This document shows, piece by piece, positions 44,914-54,918 of a stretch of DNA of 64,000 nt. How positions within the stretch are numbered: the stretch's first letter is position 1; each line of letters opens with the position of its first letter. This DNA is from Olleya sp. Bg11-27 (GTDB lineage Bacteria; Bacteroidota; Bacteroidia; Flavobacteriales; Flavobacteriaceae): positions 3,859,001-3,923,000 of the forward strand of contig NZ_CP025117.1 in NCBI RefSeq assembly GCF_002831645.1, in the 5' to 3' direction. A program made the translations under genes and the position numbers. The notes beneath the pieces were generated by a model. It was not told the DNA's origin, did not search any database, and was given only the letters and a program-made list of their open reading frames with translations.

Positions 44914-45732
44914 CTATTTGTTATTTAAAATAACTTCCATTTGTTGTTGTAAGTCTTCTGCTTTAGTCGCTGCTGCTTGCGCAAAATCTTCGTTATTTGA
45001 AGCGTAAATAATACCTCGAGAAGAGTTTATCAATAACCCTACATTTTCACTCATTCCATATTTACACACGTCCTGAAGGTTTCCGCCTTGAGCGCCAACA
45101 CCAGGAACTAATAAAAAACTATTTGGAATAATTTTTCTAATCTCTGTAAAATATTCAGCTTTTGTTGCTCCAACAACGTACATCAAGTTTTCAGAGTTCT
45201 CCCAGTTTTTAGACGTTTCTAAAACTTGTTTGTACAATTCCTTGCCGTCTACTTGCTTGGTCTGAAAATCAAAAGCACCTTGATTAGATGTTAATGCTAG
45301 CATTATAGTATGCTTGTCTTTAAAAGCTAAGAAGGGCTCTACTGAATCCTTTCCCATATATGGAGCCACAGTTACACTATCAAATGCTAAGTCTTCAAAA
45401 AAGGCTTTAGCGTACATTGTACTGGTGTTACCAATATCGCCACGCTTAGCATCTGCTATTGTAAAAATATCCGGATGGTTAGCGTTAAGATAATTAATTG
45501 TTTTCTCTAATGCTTTCCAACCTTTTATACCATATGCTTCATAAAACGCTGTGTTAGGTTTATAAGCGACACATAAATGATGTGTTGCATCAATTATGGC
45601 TTTATTAAACTCGAAAATAGGATCTTCTGTTTCTAATAAATGTTGTGGAATTTTATTTAAATCGACGTCCAGTCCGATACACAGAAAAGACTTCTTTTTA
45701 ATAATTTGTGCTGTTAGTTGTTGTGTTGTCAT
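44914..45732 (-). CDS. pyrF: Orotidine-5'-phosphate decarboxylase
   Basis: A 272-residue TIM-barrel enzyme of the last UMP synthesis step. The catalytic [10 protein letters not shown] (Asp/Lys pair) near residue 95, the [14 protein letters not shown] start and [11 protein letters not shown] towards the end fit the long (type 2) PyrF group. A lipoprotein gene ends 3 bp upstream, so it is probably co-transcribed with it. The second REP array starts just after its stop. Confidence 0.94.
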   Translation of the reverse strand: MTTQQLTAQIIKKKSFLCIGLDVDLNKIPQHLLETEDPIFEFNKAIIDATHHLCVAYKPNTAFYEAYGIKGWKALEKTINYLNANHPDIFTIADAKRGDIGNTSTMYAKAFFEDLAFDSVTVAPYMGKDSVEPFLAFKDKHTIMLALTSNQGAFDFQTKQVDGKELYKQVLETSKNWENSENLMYVVGATKAEYFTEIRKIIPNSFLLVPGVGAQGGNLQDVCKYGMSENVGLLINSSRGIIYASNNEDFAQAAATKAEDLQQQMEVILNNK

Positions 45733-45735
45733 TGT

Positions 45736-46317
45736 TTAATTTAAATAGTAAGAAATACCAAAAACAGTACTTTCTTTTTCTTTTCTATAATCAAAAGTAT
45801 ACATTTCATATATTTTAGAATCCATAAAATTACCATAGAAACCATTATCTGTTTCTGTAAAAGTTAATTTATCTTCTTCAATACAACTTTTAATACTTTC
45901 AAACTCAAATTCTTCTTTCAATAATGAAGTAATCCAAATTATGTTTTCAAAAATCGCTGCTTTATTAGCTTCAAACTCTAGATTTCTATCATATAAAAAT
46001 TCTGCAGATAATAAAAAATGATCACAACCTCCTCTTGTGATAGTCAGAAACCAATGGTCATTTAATACTATTTCAGCAGATTTACTATCATCATCCCAAG
46101 TATAGCCTTCTAGCTCCTTTATTCCTTTTAAAAAGGCATCTGTTTGTGTGCTTTGATCAAAAATACAGTCTTGATTCTGTCGGTTTTTATTTTCTGATTT
46201 TTCAGACTCTAGACTCACCGACTGTTCGACATCTTCAAGTCTAAGACCACTTAAAGTTCTTTCTTTTTTACAAGAGAATAATAAAACTATAATAAAAACA
46301 AAAAAGTGTAGCTTCAT
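45736..46317 (-). CDS. Hypothetical lipoprotein
   Basis: A 193-residue protein with a lipobox (IIVLLFSCKKE, Cys16). After a polar linker (20-55) comes an alpha/beta-looking domain with WDDDSKSAEIVLNDHWFLTI and CDHFLLSAEFL. The four further Cys could pair. I do not recognise the family. It lies between prfA and pyrF, 3 bp from the latter. Confidence 0.65.
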   Translation of the reverse strand: MKLHFFVFIIVLLFSCKKERTLSGLRLEDVEQSVSLESEKSENKNRQNQDCIFDQSTQTDAFLKGIKELEGYTWDDDSKSAEIVLNDHWFLTITRGGCDHFLLSAEFLYDRNLEFEANKAAIFENIIWITSLLKEEFEFESIKSCIEEDKLTFTETDNGFYGNFMDSKIYEMYTFDYRKEKESTVFGISYYLN

Positions 46318-46356
46318 GTAAAATAAATTCTGAATTCTGAATTACATTAGAAATAA

Positions 46357-46380
46357 AAAAAGCCTCAATGAAGAGGCTTG
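46357..46380 (-). terminator. Hairpin after prfA
   Basis: AAGCCTC and GAGGCTT arms around AATGAA with an A run on the plus strand, directly after the prfA stop at 46384 in transcription order. Confidence 0.75.
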
Positions 46381-46383
46381 TTA

Positions 46384-47460
46384 TTAAATATGTTCGTCAC
46401 TAGCTTTCAGTTTTTCTGTATTGTCTGCTAGTTGTAATTCGTCAATAATTTTTTGGATATCTCCATTCACAATATTCTGCAAATCATAAAGCGTTAGCCC
46501 TATTCTGTGATCTGTAACACGTCCTTGAGAATAGTTATACGTTCTAATCTTAGCACTTCTATCTCCAGAGGTTACCATCGTACCACGTAAAGCGGCATCT
46601 TCTTCATTTTTTTTAGCCAGCTCCATGTCGTATAAACGCGAACGTAATACTTTAAAAGCTTTTTCTTTGTTTTTATGCTGCGATTTTTGATCTTGACATT
46701 GCGCTACTAATCCTGTCGGAATGTGCGTTAAACGTACTGCAGAATACGTTGTGTTTACAGATTGACCACCTGGACCTGAAGAACAGAAAAAATCTACTCT
46801 TACTTCTTTTGGGTTAATCTCTACATCAAACTCTTCAGCTTCCGGAAACACCATTACAGTAGCAGCACTTGTATGCACACGACCTTGTGTTTCTGTTTGC
46901 GGTACACGTTGTACACGATGCACACCAGCTTCAAACTTTAAAGTTCCATAAACATCGTTACCAGTAACTTCAAATTGGATTTCTTTAAACCCTCCATTTG
47001 TACCTTCACTATAATCTACCGTATCTACTTTCCATCCTCTAGCTTCACAGTATTTACTGTACATTCTAAATAAATCTCCAGCAAAAATACTAGCTTCATC
47101 TCCTCCTGCTCCTGCACGTAACTCGACAACAGCATTCTTAGAATCTTCAGGATCTTTAGGGATTAAAAGTACACGTATATCATCTTCTAATTTAGGGATT
47201 GCCTCTTTAGCTTCGTCATATTGCATTTTAGCCATTTCGACCATTTCAGCATCACTCCCATCAGCAATAATTTCTTCCGCTTCTTTTAGATTTTGAGTAA
47301 ACTCAAGATATACCTCTCGCTTATCCATTAAAAGGCGTAAATCTTTATATTCTTTATTTAGCGCGACGTAACGTTTTTGATCAGTAATAACATCAGGTTG
47401 GATAATTAAATCACTAACCTCATCAAAACGTTGCTTTACTATTTGTAACTTCTCTAACAT
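46384..47460 (-). CDS. prfA: Peptide chain release factor 1
   Basis: A 358-residue RF1 that ends translation at UAG and UAA. The GGQ motif is in [18 protein letters not shown], and the tripeptide recognition motif reads PQT in [15 protein letters not shown]. The start at 47460 ([19 protein letters not shown]) is the family norm. The ATG at 47484 would add eight residues. It is followed by a hairpin and then the lipoprotein-pyrF pair. Confidence 0.95.
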   Translation of the reverse strand: MLEKLQIVKQRFDEVSDLIIQPDVITDQKRYVALNKEYKDLRLLMDKREVYLEFTQNLKEAEEIIADGSDAEMVEMAKMQYDEAKEAIPKLEDDIRVLLIPKDPEDSKNAVVELRAGAGGDEASIFAGDLFRMYSKYCEARGWKVDTVDYSEGTNGGFKEIQFEVTGNDVYGTLKFEAGVHRVQRVPQTETQGRVHTSAATVMVFPEAEEFDVEINPKEVRVDFFCSSGPGGQSVNTTYSAVRLTHIPTGLVAQCQDQKSQHKNKEKAFKVLRSRLYDMELAKKNEEDAALRGTMVTSGDRSAKIRTYNYSQGRVTDHRIGLTLYDLQNIVNGDIQKIIDELQLADNTEKLKASDEHI

Positions 47461-47569
47461 CTTCTTCTTAAAATTGTGAAACAAAAATACGATAATTTAT
47501 GAATTTGCAATACTTTATAGTAGTTTGCTTACAATTAAAATATTAGCGTGTTTTTAACGTTAAATCTAT

Positions 47570-47863
47570 ATGCTAAACCAATTATTCGCTATACTCTACT
47601 ACTATAAAACCTTTGCTTTATGGTCCTTTGCGATTAATATTTTGCTATTAATTACGGGTAACTTCTACATAATAGTCGCACTTATTACAAAATTATTTTT
47701 AGTCATTTTACTCCATTATTTGGTTATTGAAACGGATGCTAAGCAAAAACTAACCTTTTACAAGAACTTAGGACTCTCTGATTTAAAATTATTTGGTATC
47801 TTATACTTTATAGATGCGCTAGTAACTATTGTTTTTTTTATTATAATAAACCAATTTATATAA
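47570..47863 (+). CDS. Small membrane protein, likely partner of the ABC ATPase
   Basis: A 97-residue protein with three hydrophobic segments (about 14-34, 36-55 and 75-95). It stands 7 bp before the ABC ATPase gene on the same strand. It could be a small membrane partner of that ATPase, but it is too short for a normal permease. Function unknown. Confidence 0.6.
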   Translation: MLNQLFAILYYYKTFALWSFAINILLLITGNFYIIVALITKLFLVILLHYLVIETDAKQKLTFYKNLGLSDLKLFGILYFIDALVTIVFFIIINQFI

Positions 47864-47870
47864 CCGAATT

Positions 47871-48530
47871 TTGATTTTTGAAATTGATAATGTAGAACTT
47901 TACTTTAAAAACAAACGTATATTAAATGGTATTTACCTCAAGGCTGAAACAGGTAAAGTAACAAGTCTACTTGGTAGTAATGGCTCTGGAAAAAGCTGTT
48001 TATTAAACATTGCTTTTGGCACGCTTAACGCGAAATACAGCCACATCCGATTGGACAGTAAACCTGTATTAAAACCATTATATCTTACAAAAACTGCTGC
48101 TTTTTTACCACAATATAATTTTACTCCAAATCAAGCTAAAGTTAACGCCTTATTTTTACTATTTGATATTAGTTGGACAACCTTTATTGTGGACTATCCT
48201 GAATTTAAAATACACAAAAACAATACAATAAATAAATTATCCGGAGGAGAACGACGGGTTATTGAAATCTATTTAATACTAAAAAAGAACGCTGAAATTA
48301 TTTTATTAGACGAACCCTTTAATGGCGTTGCTCCTTTGTATATTGAAAAAATACAGACCCTAATTATAGAAGAGAAACAACACAAAGCTATTATATTAAC
48401 AGACCACAGATACACAGAAGTTATTGCTGTTTCTGACACGATATATTTGATAAAAAATGGCTGTTCAAAATTGATCGACAATATAACCGAATTGGAAGAT
48501 TATAGTTACTTAAGTAATGGGAGTTTATAA
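47871..48530 (+). CDS. ABC transporter ATP-binding protein
   Basis: A 219-residue ATPase. Walker A is GSNGSGKSCLL (about 35-45), the signature LSGGERR (about 123), Walker B ILLDEPFNGV, and an H-loop His in ILTDHRYTE. The start is TTG at 47871; no ATG fits the family N-terminus. The only membrane gene nearby is the 97-aa one before it, so the exported substrate is unknown. Its 3' end overlaps the convergent 48525 gene by 6 bp. Confidence 0.85.
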   Translation: MIFEIDNVELYFKNKRILNGIYLKAETGKVTSLLGSNGSGKSCLLNIAFGTLNAKYSHIRLDSKPVLKPLYLTKTAAFLPQYNFTPNQAKVNALFLLFDISWTTFIVDYPEFKIHKNNTINKLSGGERRVIEIYLILKKNAEIILLDEPFNGVAPLYIEKIQTLIIEEKQHKAIILTDHRYTEVIAVSDTIYLIKNGCSKLIDNITELEDYSYLSNGSL

Positions 48531-49226
48531 TGTACTCATTTTTTCTTCACCCTCCTCTTCAGAAAAAAACAGGTAATTTCCTAAATACATAAAACCAATA
48601 GAGTATAAAATTCTTTCGAAATAGAAAAACTCACGAACTACAATAAAATGACCTATAAACCCGCACAAATCTGTAAAAACGAATAAAAAAGTAAAGATTA
48701 TAAAATTGACGGCTTTTTGGGAGTCATTACAAAAATAATATTTTGCTGCTAATGCGGCTGTTATAACACAGACGACCCAGTAAATTTGTATTGAAATTAA
48801 TTGACTTGCATCTACTGCTACTGTTATATCGGTGACTGACTTATAACCGATTAAAAGATTCATTAAGACAACAATTACGAACAATATCTTTAGGTTTCTT
48901 CCTAATTTTTGACGTCTAATTCTACTATAAAGAAATACACTTAATATGGAGAACGCTATAACTTTGACTATCGCATATAGCTCTATCATATAAGGTTGCT
49001 TGTAAAATAAATCAACACTATCTGCGATAATTAACAATCCAATTATGGTAATTATTAATTTATCTTTAATTTTAAAAATAGAAAATAGTACTAAAAACAA
49101 AAGACTTGTTACCAACCTAACTATTTGGCTGTACAAAAAATCCACAAAAAGTATTGAGGCTATATTTATTATAACCACTATAAGAGTAAATACTTTTAGT
49201 GTCCGTTTTGTTTTCAATAATTGCAT
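48525..49226 (-). CDS. Polytopic membrane protein of unknown family
   Basis: A 233-residue protein with about seven to eight hydrophobic segments from residue 10 to 225, and an acidic tail (SEEEGEEKM). The layout is a little like YhhN proteins, but I cannot assign it. It is 6 bp after the DUF3078 gene, so the two are likely co-transcribed. Confidence 0.65.
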   Translation of the reverse strand: MQLLKTKRTLKVFTLIVVIINIASILFVDFLYSQIVRLVTSLLFLVLFSIFKIKDKLIITIIGLLIIADSVDLFYKQPYMIELYAIVKVIAFSILSVFLYSRIRRQKLGRNLKILFVIVVLMNLLIGYKSVTDITVAVDASQLISIQIYWVVCVITAALAAKYYFCNDSQKAVNFIIFTFLFVFTDLCGFIGHFIVVREFFYFERILYSIGFMYLGNYLFFSEEEGEEKMSTL

Positions 49227-49232
49227 TCATTT

Positions 49233-50177
49233 TTAAAAATCTACAACGACCCCAATCCCAAGTAGCTGTTTCCATTGTACAGTAGCACCTCTTTCTACAT
49301 ACTCGTCTTCAACTTCAGTCTCTTCTACAATTTTAATATCATTATCATATCTTAAATGAGAACCTAATGTTGCTTTTACAAAATCATTGACTTTGAAGTC
49401 AAACATAATCTCCCAATCCAAATCTATATTTCCAAAACTATTAAGGTAATCTGTATACAGACTTATTCTGTTTTTGATGTAAATATTTTCTAAAACTTCG
49501 GTTTCATAAGAGTTAGTTACTAATATACCCATTTCTGTCCGTATAGTTTCACCATCTTTAATTTTATTTCCTAGCGCATCATATGTTGCTGGATCAACCC
49601 CAAAGGAACCTTTATCGGCTAATTCATTATCTAAAACAAATGTGGATTTAAAAGTCAAAGGAGACATGTAAAAGGATAACTTCTCAATGTTCTTTCCATA
49701 TTCAACTCCACCTCCAACAAATAAATAACCTGGAGCCATAAATCTAGAAATAGAATTGTCTCTATCTGGATAGTTATAACCATTAGAATATTGGGTTTTA
49801 AAATTGAACCGTCCTGAATAATACCAATTAGTAATGGTATCTTTTCTAAAACCAATAGTAGAAATAAGCTCAAGCTCATCTTCCGTCTTTCTTAACTTTT
49901 GACTTTCTTGCTTATTGACACCGTAACGTGTTCTGATTTCATTAAACCAAATTAAATTATTCTTTTTATAACGTAAACTTGAATTAATAGCTAATAATGC
50001 AGAAATTGAATTTGCTCCACCCGCATTCCAATTCACAAAGGTTACTTCATTAAGATCAACCCCTATCTTATTTTTTTGTTTCCATAAAATGGTATCAACA
50101 ACTTTTACTTCAGTTTCTGGTTGTGCCATTATACTTTGCACACAACACATAAAGCACATTATAAAAATGTATCTCAT
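49233..50177 (-). CDS. DUF3078 outer-membrane protein
   Basis: A 314-residue protein with a signal peptide (MRYIFIMCFMCCVQSIMAQ). The family start is IGVDLNEVTFVNWNAGGANS, followed by alternating strands up to a C-terminal LGIGVVVDF, an aromatic end as in barrel proteins. DUF3078 is a Bacteroidetes beta-barrel family of unknown role. It lies 23 bp after purM on the same strand. Confidence 0.85.
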   Translation of the reverse strand: MRYIFIMCFMCCVQSIMAQPETEVKVVDTILWKQKNKIGVDLNEVTFVNWNAGGANSISALLAINSSLRYKKNNLIWFNEIRTRYGVNKQESQKLRKTEDELELISTIGFRKDTITNWYYSGRFNFKTQYSNGYNYPDRDNSISRFMAPGYLFVGGGVEYGKNIEKLSFYMSPLTFKSTFVLDNELADKGSFGVDPATYDALGNKIKDGETIRTEMGILVTNSYETEVLENIYIKNRISLYTDYLNSFGNIDLDWEIMFDFKVNDFVKATLGSHLRYDNDIKIVEETEVEDEYVERGATVQWKQLLGIGVVVDF

Positions 50178-50200
50178 ATTTAAAAAAATTAGTTTCGTAA

Positions 50201-51379
50201 TTAATACACAAACGTTCCGTACGGGCTTTCTATTGTCAGCTTTTTAGAATCAGATGCTTCTACACGACCAACAATCTGAGCATTAACATTATAAGATTTA
50301 GATATTGCGATAATTTCTTCTGCTTTTTCTGGAGATACGTATAGTTCCATTCTATGACCACAGTTAAACACTTGATACATCTCTTTCCAATCCGTTTTAG
50401 ATTGCTCTTGGATTAATTTAAACAAAGGTGGAATTGGAAATAAATTATCTTTTACAATATGAAGATTATCAATAAAATGAAGAATTTTAGTTTGTGCACC
50501 TCCACTACAATGTACCATTCCATGAATATCCTTATTAGTATACTTAGATAAAATATCCTTTATAATTGGCGCATAAGTCCGTGTTGGTGATAATACTAAT
50601 TGCCCTGCATCTATTGGAGACCCCGCAACACTATCCGTTAATTTTACCTGTCCAGAATACACTAAATCTTCTGGTACAGAGGCATCAAAACTTTCAGGAT
50701 ATTTTTTAGCTAAATAATTATCAAATACATCATGTCGTGCAGAAGTTAGTCCATTACTACCCATCCCTCCATTATAACTTTTCTCGTAAGTGGCCTGTCC
50801 AAAACTTTCCAAACCAACAATAACATCGCCTGCTTTAATATTTGCATTATCTATAACATCACTACGTTTTATTCTAGCAGTTACTGTAGAGTCCACAATA
50901 ATAGTTCTTACTAAATCTCCAACATCAGCTGTTTCTCCTCCTGTACTATGGATTGTAACACCAAAACCTTTAAGGTCTTCAATTAATTCTTCAGTTCCAT
51001 TTATAATAGCAGAAAGAACTTCACCTGGAATACGATTTTTGTTTCTTCCAATAGTTGAAGACAACATAATATTATCCGTTGCTCCAACGCATAACAAATC
51101 GTCAATATTCATTATTAATGCATCTTGAGCAATCCCTTTCCAAACAGAAACATCTCCAGTTTCTTTCCAATACATATAGGCTAAAGACGATTTTGTACCT
51201 GCTCCATCTGCATGCATAATCAGACAATAGTCTTGATCATTAGTTAGATAATCTGGTACAATTTTACAGAATGCTTTAGGAAACAATCCTTTATCTATAT
51301 TTTTTATCGCATTATGCACATCTTCTTTTGATGCAGATACACCTCTTTGACTGTAACGTTTTGAAATTTCTGAGCTCAT
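50201..51379 (-). CDS. purM: Phosphoribosylformylglycinamidine cyclo-ligase
   Basis: A 392-residue PurM (AIR synthetase), which closes the imidazole ring in purine synthesis using ATP. YSQRGVSASKEDVHNAIKNI at the start, ADGAGTKSSLAYMYW, MNIDDLLCVGATDNIML and TGGETADVGDLVRT are motif segments. It is longer than the 345-residue E. coli protein; the Bacteroidetes form, as I recall, is about 390. It is the first gene of a group with the DUF3078 and membrane genes. Confidence 0.9.
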   Translation of the reverse strand: MSSEISKRYSQRGVSASKEDVHNAIKNIDKGLFPKAFCKIVPDYLTNDQDYCLIMHADGAGTKSSLAYMYWKETGDVSVWKGIAQDALIMNIDDLLCVGATDNIMLSSTIGRNKNRIPGEVLSAIINGTEELIEDLKGFGVTIHSTGGETADVGDLVRTIIVDSTVTARIKRSDVIDNANIKAGDVIVGLESFGQATYEKSYNGGMGSNGLTSARHDVFDNYLAKKYPESFDASVPEDLVYSGQVKLTDSVAGSPIDAGQLVLSPTRTYAPIIKDILSKYTNKDIHGMVHCSGGAQTKILHFIDNLHIVKDNLFPIPPLFKLIQEQSKTDWKEMYQVFNCGHRMELYVSPEKAEEIIAISKSYNVNAQIVGRVEASDSKKLTIESPYGTFVY

Positions 51380-51413
51380 TATGTTGTGTTAAGCAACAAA
51401 GATATTTATAAAT

Positions 51414-51445
51414 AAAAAGCACACAAATAATATGTGTGCTTTTAT
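51414..51445 (-). terminator. Terminator of the curli operon
   Basis: AAAAAGCACACA and TGTGTGCTTTT arms around an AATAATA loop, 27 bp after the stop at 51472. Confidence 0.8.
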
Positions 51446-51471
51446 ACTTTAAATTACTACCAAATTGTTAA

Positions 51472-52959
51472 TTACTTCCAATCAGGCATTTTACCATCAC
51501 TAACAAGTAGTGTTCTCGTTTCTTCTAAATCTAAACTCATTTTATAAATATTATTTTGAGAGATACCATCATTAGACGTATTTACAAAGATTACATCTGC
51601 TTCGTTTGGTGCAAAACGTACGTCTAAATCGTTAGTCCCTGCTTGCTTTGATGTTGATAAATCTTGTGACATAGCTGTAGCAATTGTATAAATAAACATG
51701 TGCGTATTGAGTTGCCTGTATTCTGTATTTTGATTTCCAGAAACATCATAGGTATACAACAACTTTAAACCATCAAAACTATAATCTAATCCTCCTGCAG
51801 CTCCGTTTACATTCTGCAAGACATAATCCTGAATCACACCTGTAGTATTAATAGTATAAATCTCCACATTATAACCTACCGCATTATTTGTTTTAACTGC
51901 CATACTTTGTGTACTTTGATTCCAGTCTACTTCCGTAATAAAATTACCATTAAGTGTTTGATGTAGTTGTACTACACCAGAACCATCTGTATAAATTTGG
52001 TATAACTTATCAAAATTAGGATATACAAACGCTGTGCTATTACTTTTCCATTCAAAATCTAACTCTTCTAAATTAGACCCATTTACTGCTATATTACTTG
52101 TTACCTGAGTAATGTTACTCCCATTAAGATCCATGGTATAAATATGAGTTTGTCCACCATTAGATCTTAAAAACGCTAATTTATCAAGACCAATTGCTTT
52201 TCTTGGTCTCCAACTATTACTACTTGATGATGTTAGTTGGTACACGTTACCATCACTATCAACTGAAAAAATAACATTATTCTCATTTATCTTTCTAGTA
52301 AAAAACACCCTATTAGCAGGAAACTCGATGGTTGTAAAATTAAATGTCTCACTTAAAACCAAAGCGTTAATATTATCAGAAGCTGAAACCTGCCAGAAAT
52401 ATTTAGTATTATAATCCAACCCAGAAACTGATAAAGTAGTCTCTATTAAATCTGTATACATAAGCACTTCAGAATTTTGGTCGTTTAAAATTTGAACCTC
52501 GTATACCAAATCATCTTCTTCAGGATCAGAACCTGTCCAAACCAAGTCTAAACTCAATGTTTGCTCTATTGCATTATTAGTAGGTGAAGATAGAACTGGT
52601 GTATTTGGAGCATCATTATTTGCTGTTTCAATATCTAATTCAAAAATTACATTAACAGCATTATCCTCTGTAACAGAAGCAGATTCAAATTTGGATAGAT
52701 AGCCCTCTTTTTGAGCTTGAACTGAGTAAGTCCCTATTGCCGCATTATTAATTGTAAATTCTCCTGAGGCATTTGTAAACACAATACTAGTACTTGGGTT
52801 TGTTGATATTTTTGTGTTTTCTAAAGGTAAATTATCACCTTTTGAAACAACTTTACCTGTCACACTCCCCGTACCTGTAAGCGACACTTTATCTTCACTA
52901 CAACTACATAAAAAAGCTATAATAAAGACTAAACTTATATGTTTTAAGGTTACTTTCAT
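51472..52959 (-). CDS. Curli-operon lipoprotein with CarbopepD, Fn3 and propeller domains
   Basis: A 495-residue lipoprotein (IIAFLCSCSED, Cys20). Domain order: carboxypeptidase-regulatory-like domain (about 28-112; GKVVSKGDNLPLENTKI); fibronectin type III-like domain (about 118-210; KYFWQVSASDN); TolB/PD40-type beta-propeller (about 215-495; repeats such as IYTMDLNGSNITQVT and YQIYTDGSGVVQL). Last gene of the curli operon, 44 bp after csgG. It probably sits on the outer membrane and binds the fibre, the secretion pore or glycans; this is inference from place. Confidence 0.8.
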   Translation of the reverse strand: MKVTLKHISLVFIIAFLCSCSEDKVSLTGTGSVTGKVVSKGDNLPLENTKISTNPSTSIVFTNASGEFTINNAAIGTYSVQAQKEGYLSKFESASVTEDNAVNVIFELDIETANNDAPNTPVLSSPTNNAIEQTLSLDLVWTGSDPEEDDLVYEVQILNDQNSEVLMYTDLIETTLSVSGLDYNTKYFWQVSASDNINALVLSETFNFTTIEFPANRVFFTRKINENNVIFSVDSDGNVYQLTSSSSNSWRPRKAIGLDKLAFLRSNGGQTHIYTMDLNGSNITQVTSNIAVNGSNLEELDFEWKSNSTAFVYPNFDKLYQIYTDGSGVVQLHQTLNGNFITEVDWNQSTQSMAVKTNNAVGYNVEIYTINTTGVIQDYVLQNVNGAAGGLDYSFDGLKLLYTYDVSGNQNTEYRQLNTHMFIYTIATAMSQDLSTSKQAGTNDLDVRFAPNEADVIFVNTSNDGISQNNIYKMSLDLEETRTLLVSDGKMPDWK

Positions 52960-53003
52960 CTGTATTAACTATTTACATGTCAGATAGTAATCTAACAGTT
53001 TGT

Positions 53004-54491
53004 TTAATTATTCTTTTTACTTTGACGTAATGCTTTAATTTTTTCTTGCATCTGTCTACGATTTTCCTTCTTCGTCGCTTTCAACTCGGCTTTTTCAAGT
53101 TTTCTAAATTCTTTCCGTTGATTAAATTTTGTAGCTGGTTTTGACAAATAAATATTAACCCCTACCCCAAAACGGTAAAACATATCGTCAATATCTCCGG
53201 AAACCACTCCATCAACCTCATCAGAAAACACTAAATTATGTTCTCCGTAAGCATATATACCAATACTCTCATTTATTAAATATTCCAAGCCCAAACCAAC
53301 TTGAACTTTAGGATCGATTGCTTTAAAATAGTTAGAAGCATTGGTACCAATACCAAAAAACAAATAAGGTGTTAGTTTATCATAAGGCAATACGCTATAC
53401 TCTAGATTTAAATCAAAAGACATAAATCCTTCGTTTAAAACCTCTTTATTTTCTAAATTGAATTTATTATAAGTAAATCCGAGATTTAAATAAGGATTTA
53501 AAGCACGCTTAACCCCTATTTTACTATTAAATTCTGGCTGAGGGCTTGGCAAATCTCCATTTATCAACGAAGTCCCTAATGCGGCTGTAACAGCGTAATC
53601 ACCTCTTTTTTCTGTTAGAAAACGCTCATACAATTCTGTAGAAATAGCCTCCTCTTTTTCTGCATCAAAATCTTCAATAAGTTTAGCGGTAGACTCTTCA
53701 CTTAATCTAGGCAACCATATTTTATCTTTGATCCCTTCAATAATTAAATTTTCGACTGCTTTCTCAATAGCTTCCTTCATAGCTAATTGTACTGGCTCAT
53801 TTTTAGTGAAGCCTATTTCCGTTTCAAGTAATCGCTGATATTTAACATACTTAAATAGGGTTGCTGATACTGCCTGAGACAAAATAGTTTTTGAGATATA
53901 AACTGTTTTTAAAATTTTACCTGTCGACGTAGATACTGCTCTTAAATACACCGTAATTCGATCTTGTCTATACTGAGTAGAACTTCCAATACCCAAATAT
54001 CTTGCACCCGCTCCTCCTGTAATAATATTTGTATCATAAGATATAACACCACCTTCCAATAGCACGCCTGCATACAAAAGCGCAGGTAAAGTGGGTTCGT
54101 TTGGATTTTTATTTTTCCGATACTCGTCTCTTGTTGATCTAATTATATTTCTTTCGTTAAGTAAATTCCCTAAATTTTCTCTTTCTATTACAGTAAACCA
54201 TTTAGAATCCTCCAAAGCTTTGATTAACATCGTTGTCCCTCCTTGAGATACTGCCGTACTAAAAGTACTCCCATTTTCAACTGCTTTATACTGCCCTGTT
54301 TGGTCTTTAAAATTATAAACACCCGCCACTACCGGTTCTTGAGGCAATGGAAACTCTTTTAACCTATTAGTTACAGGGCTTGCTTCTCCAATTCTTGCTC
54401 GTTCCTGTTCATATGGTTGGTTAAAAAAGGCACCACAACTGGTGAGTAACAAAAATAACACAACTACAAAAGCAGGTCTATAATTTAACAT
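53004..54491 (-). CDS. csgG: CsgG-type curli secretion lipoprotein with C-terminal barrel
   Basis: A 495-residue lipoprotein (LFLLLTSCGAF, Cys19). The CsgG domain spans about 30-275, with the family features PVVAGVYNFKDQTGQYK, KALEDSKWFTVIERENLGNL, GVISYDTNIITGGAGARYLG and YRQDRITVYLRAVSTSTGKI. In E. coli CsgG forms a nine-subunit pore for curlin export. Here about 200 residues follow: strands of an OmpW/OmpA-like barrel (about 300-465; INESIGIYAYGEHNLVF, MFYRFGVGVNIYL), then a very basic tail (466-495). The extension is absent in E. coli (277 aa). Confidence 0.88.
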   Translation of the reverse strand: MLNYRPAFVVVLFLLLTSCGAFFNQPYEQERARIGEASPVTNRLKEFPLPQEPVVAGVYNFKDQTGQYKAVENGSTFSTAVSQGGTTMLIKALEDSKWFTVIERENLGNLLNERNIIRSTRDEYRKNKNPNEPTLPALLYAGVLLEGGVISYDTNIITGGAGARYLGIGSSTQYRQDRITVYLRAVSTSTGKILKTVYISKTILSQAVSATLFKYVKYQRLLETEIGFTKNEPVQLAMKEAIEKAVENLIIEGIKDKIWLPRLSEESTAKLIEDFDAEKEEAISTELYERFLTEKRGDYAVTAALGTSLINGDLPSPQPEFNSKIGVKRALNPYLNLGFTYNKFNLENKEVLNEGFMSFDLNLEYSVLPYDKLTPYLFFGIGTNASNYFKAIDPKVQVGLGLEYLINESIGIYAYGEHNLVFSDEVDGVVSGDIDDMFYRFGVGVNIYLSKPATKFNQRKEFRKLEKAELKATKKENRRQMQEKIKALRQSKKNN

Positions 54492-54508
54492 GATCTATGG
54501 TTAAAGGA

Positions 54509-54907
54509 TTAATTAGGGACTATAATTTGTGTCTGTTCTCCTGTATCTACATCTAGAATATTAACAACTAAACCTTCTGCAGAATCATAAATCTCTAGAG
54601 CTAAACTACCAAAACTAAAACTACCTTCTTGCAGCTCGTCCCCTAATTGTGTTTGAAAAAGAGATCTTGATAATTGACTTAATATTTGTCTATTTAAATT
54701 TTCCGAAAAAGCCGCTAAAGAGCTTTCATCACCCCCTTGATTAGCGTCAGGATCTGTAAACGAATTTTGTGCATTAGCAGAACTTAATAACCACTGATAA
54801 TTAAATGTCTCCCCTCCAAATGCAGGATTAATTGGTTGATAAGATAACTGCTGACCAATGCAAAAGTATCCTGTAAAAAATAATAACAGTACAAGTAGTT
54901 TTTTCAT
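54509..54907 (-). CDS. csgF: CsgF-type curli assembly factor
   Basis: A 132-residue protein with signal peptide (about 1-18). The CsgF start of the mature part is clear: QLSYQPINPAFGGETFNYQW, the segment that in E. coli enters the CsgG pore. The rest (SRSLFQTQLGDELQEGSF...) also follows the family. It lies 17 bp before csgG and 11 bp after csgE. Confidence 0.9.
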   Translation of the reverse strand: MKKLLVLLLFFTGYFCIGQQLSYQPINPAFGGETFNYQWLLSSANAQNSFTDPDANQGGDESSLAAFSENLNRQILSQLSRSLFQTQLGDELQEGSFSFGSLALEIYDSAEGLVVNILDVDTGEQTQIIVPN

Positions 54908-54918
54908 GATAAAAATAA

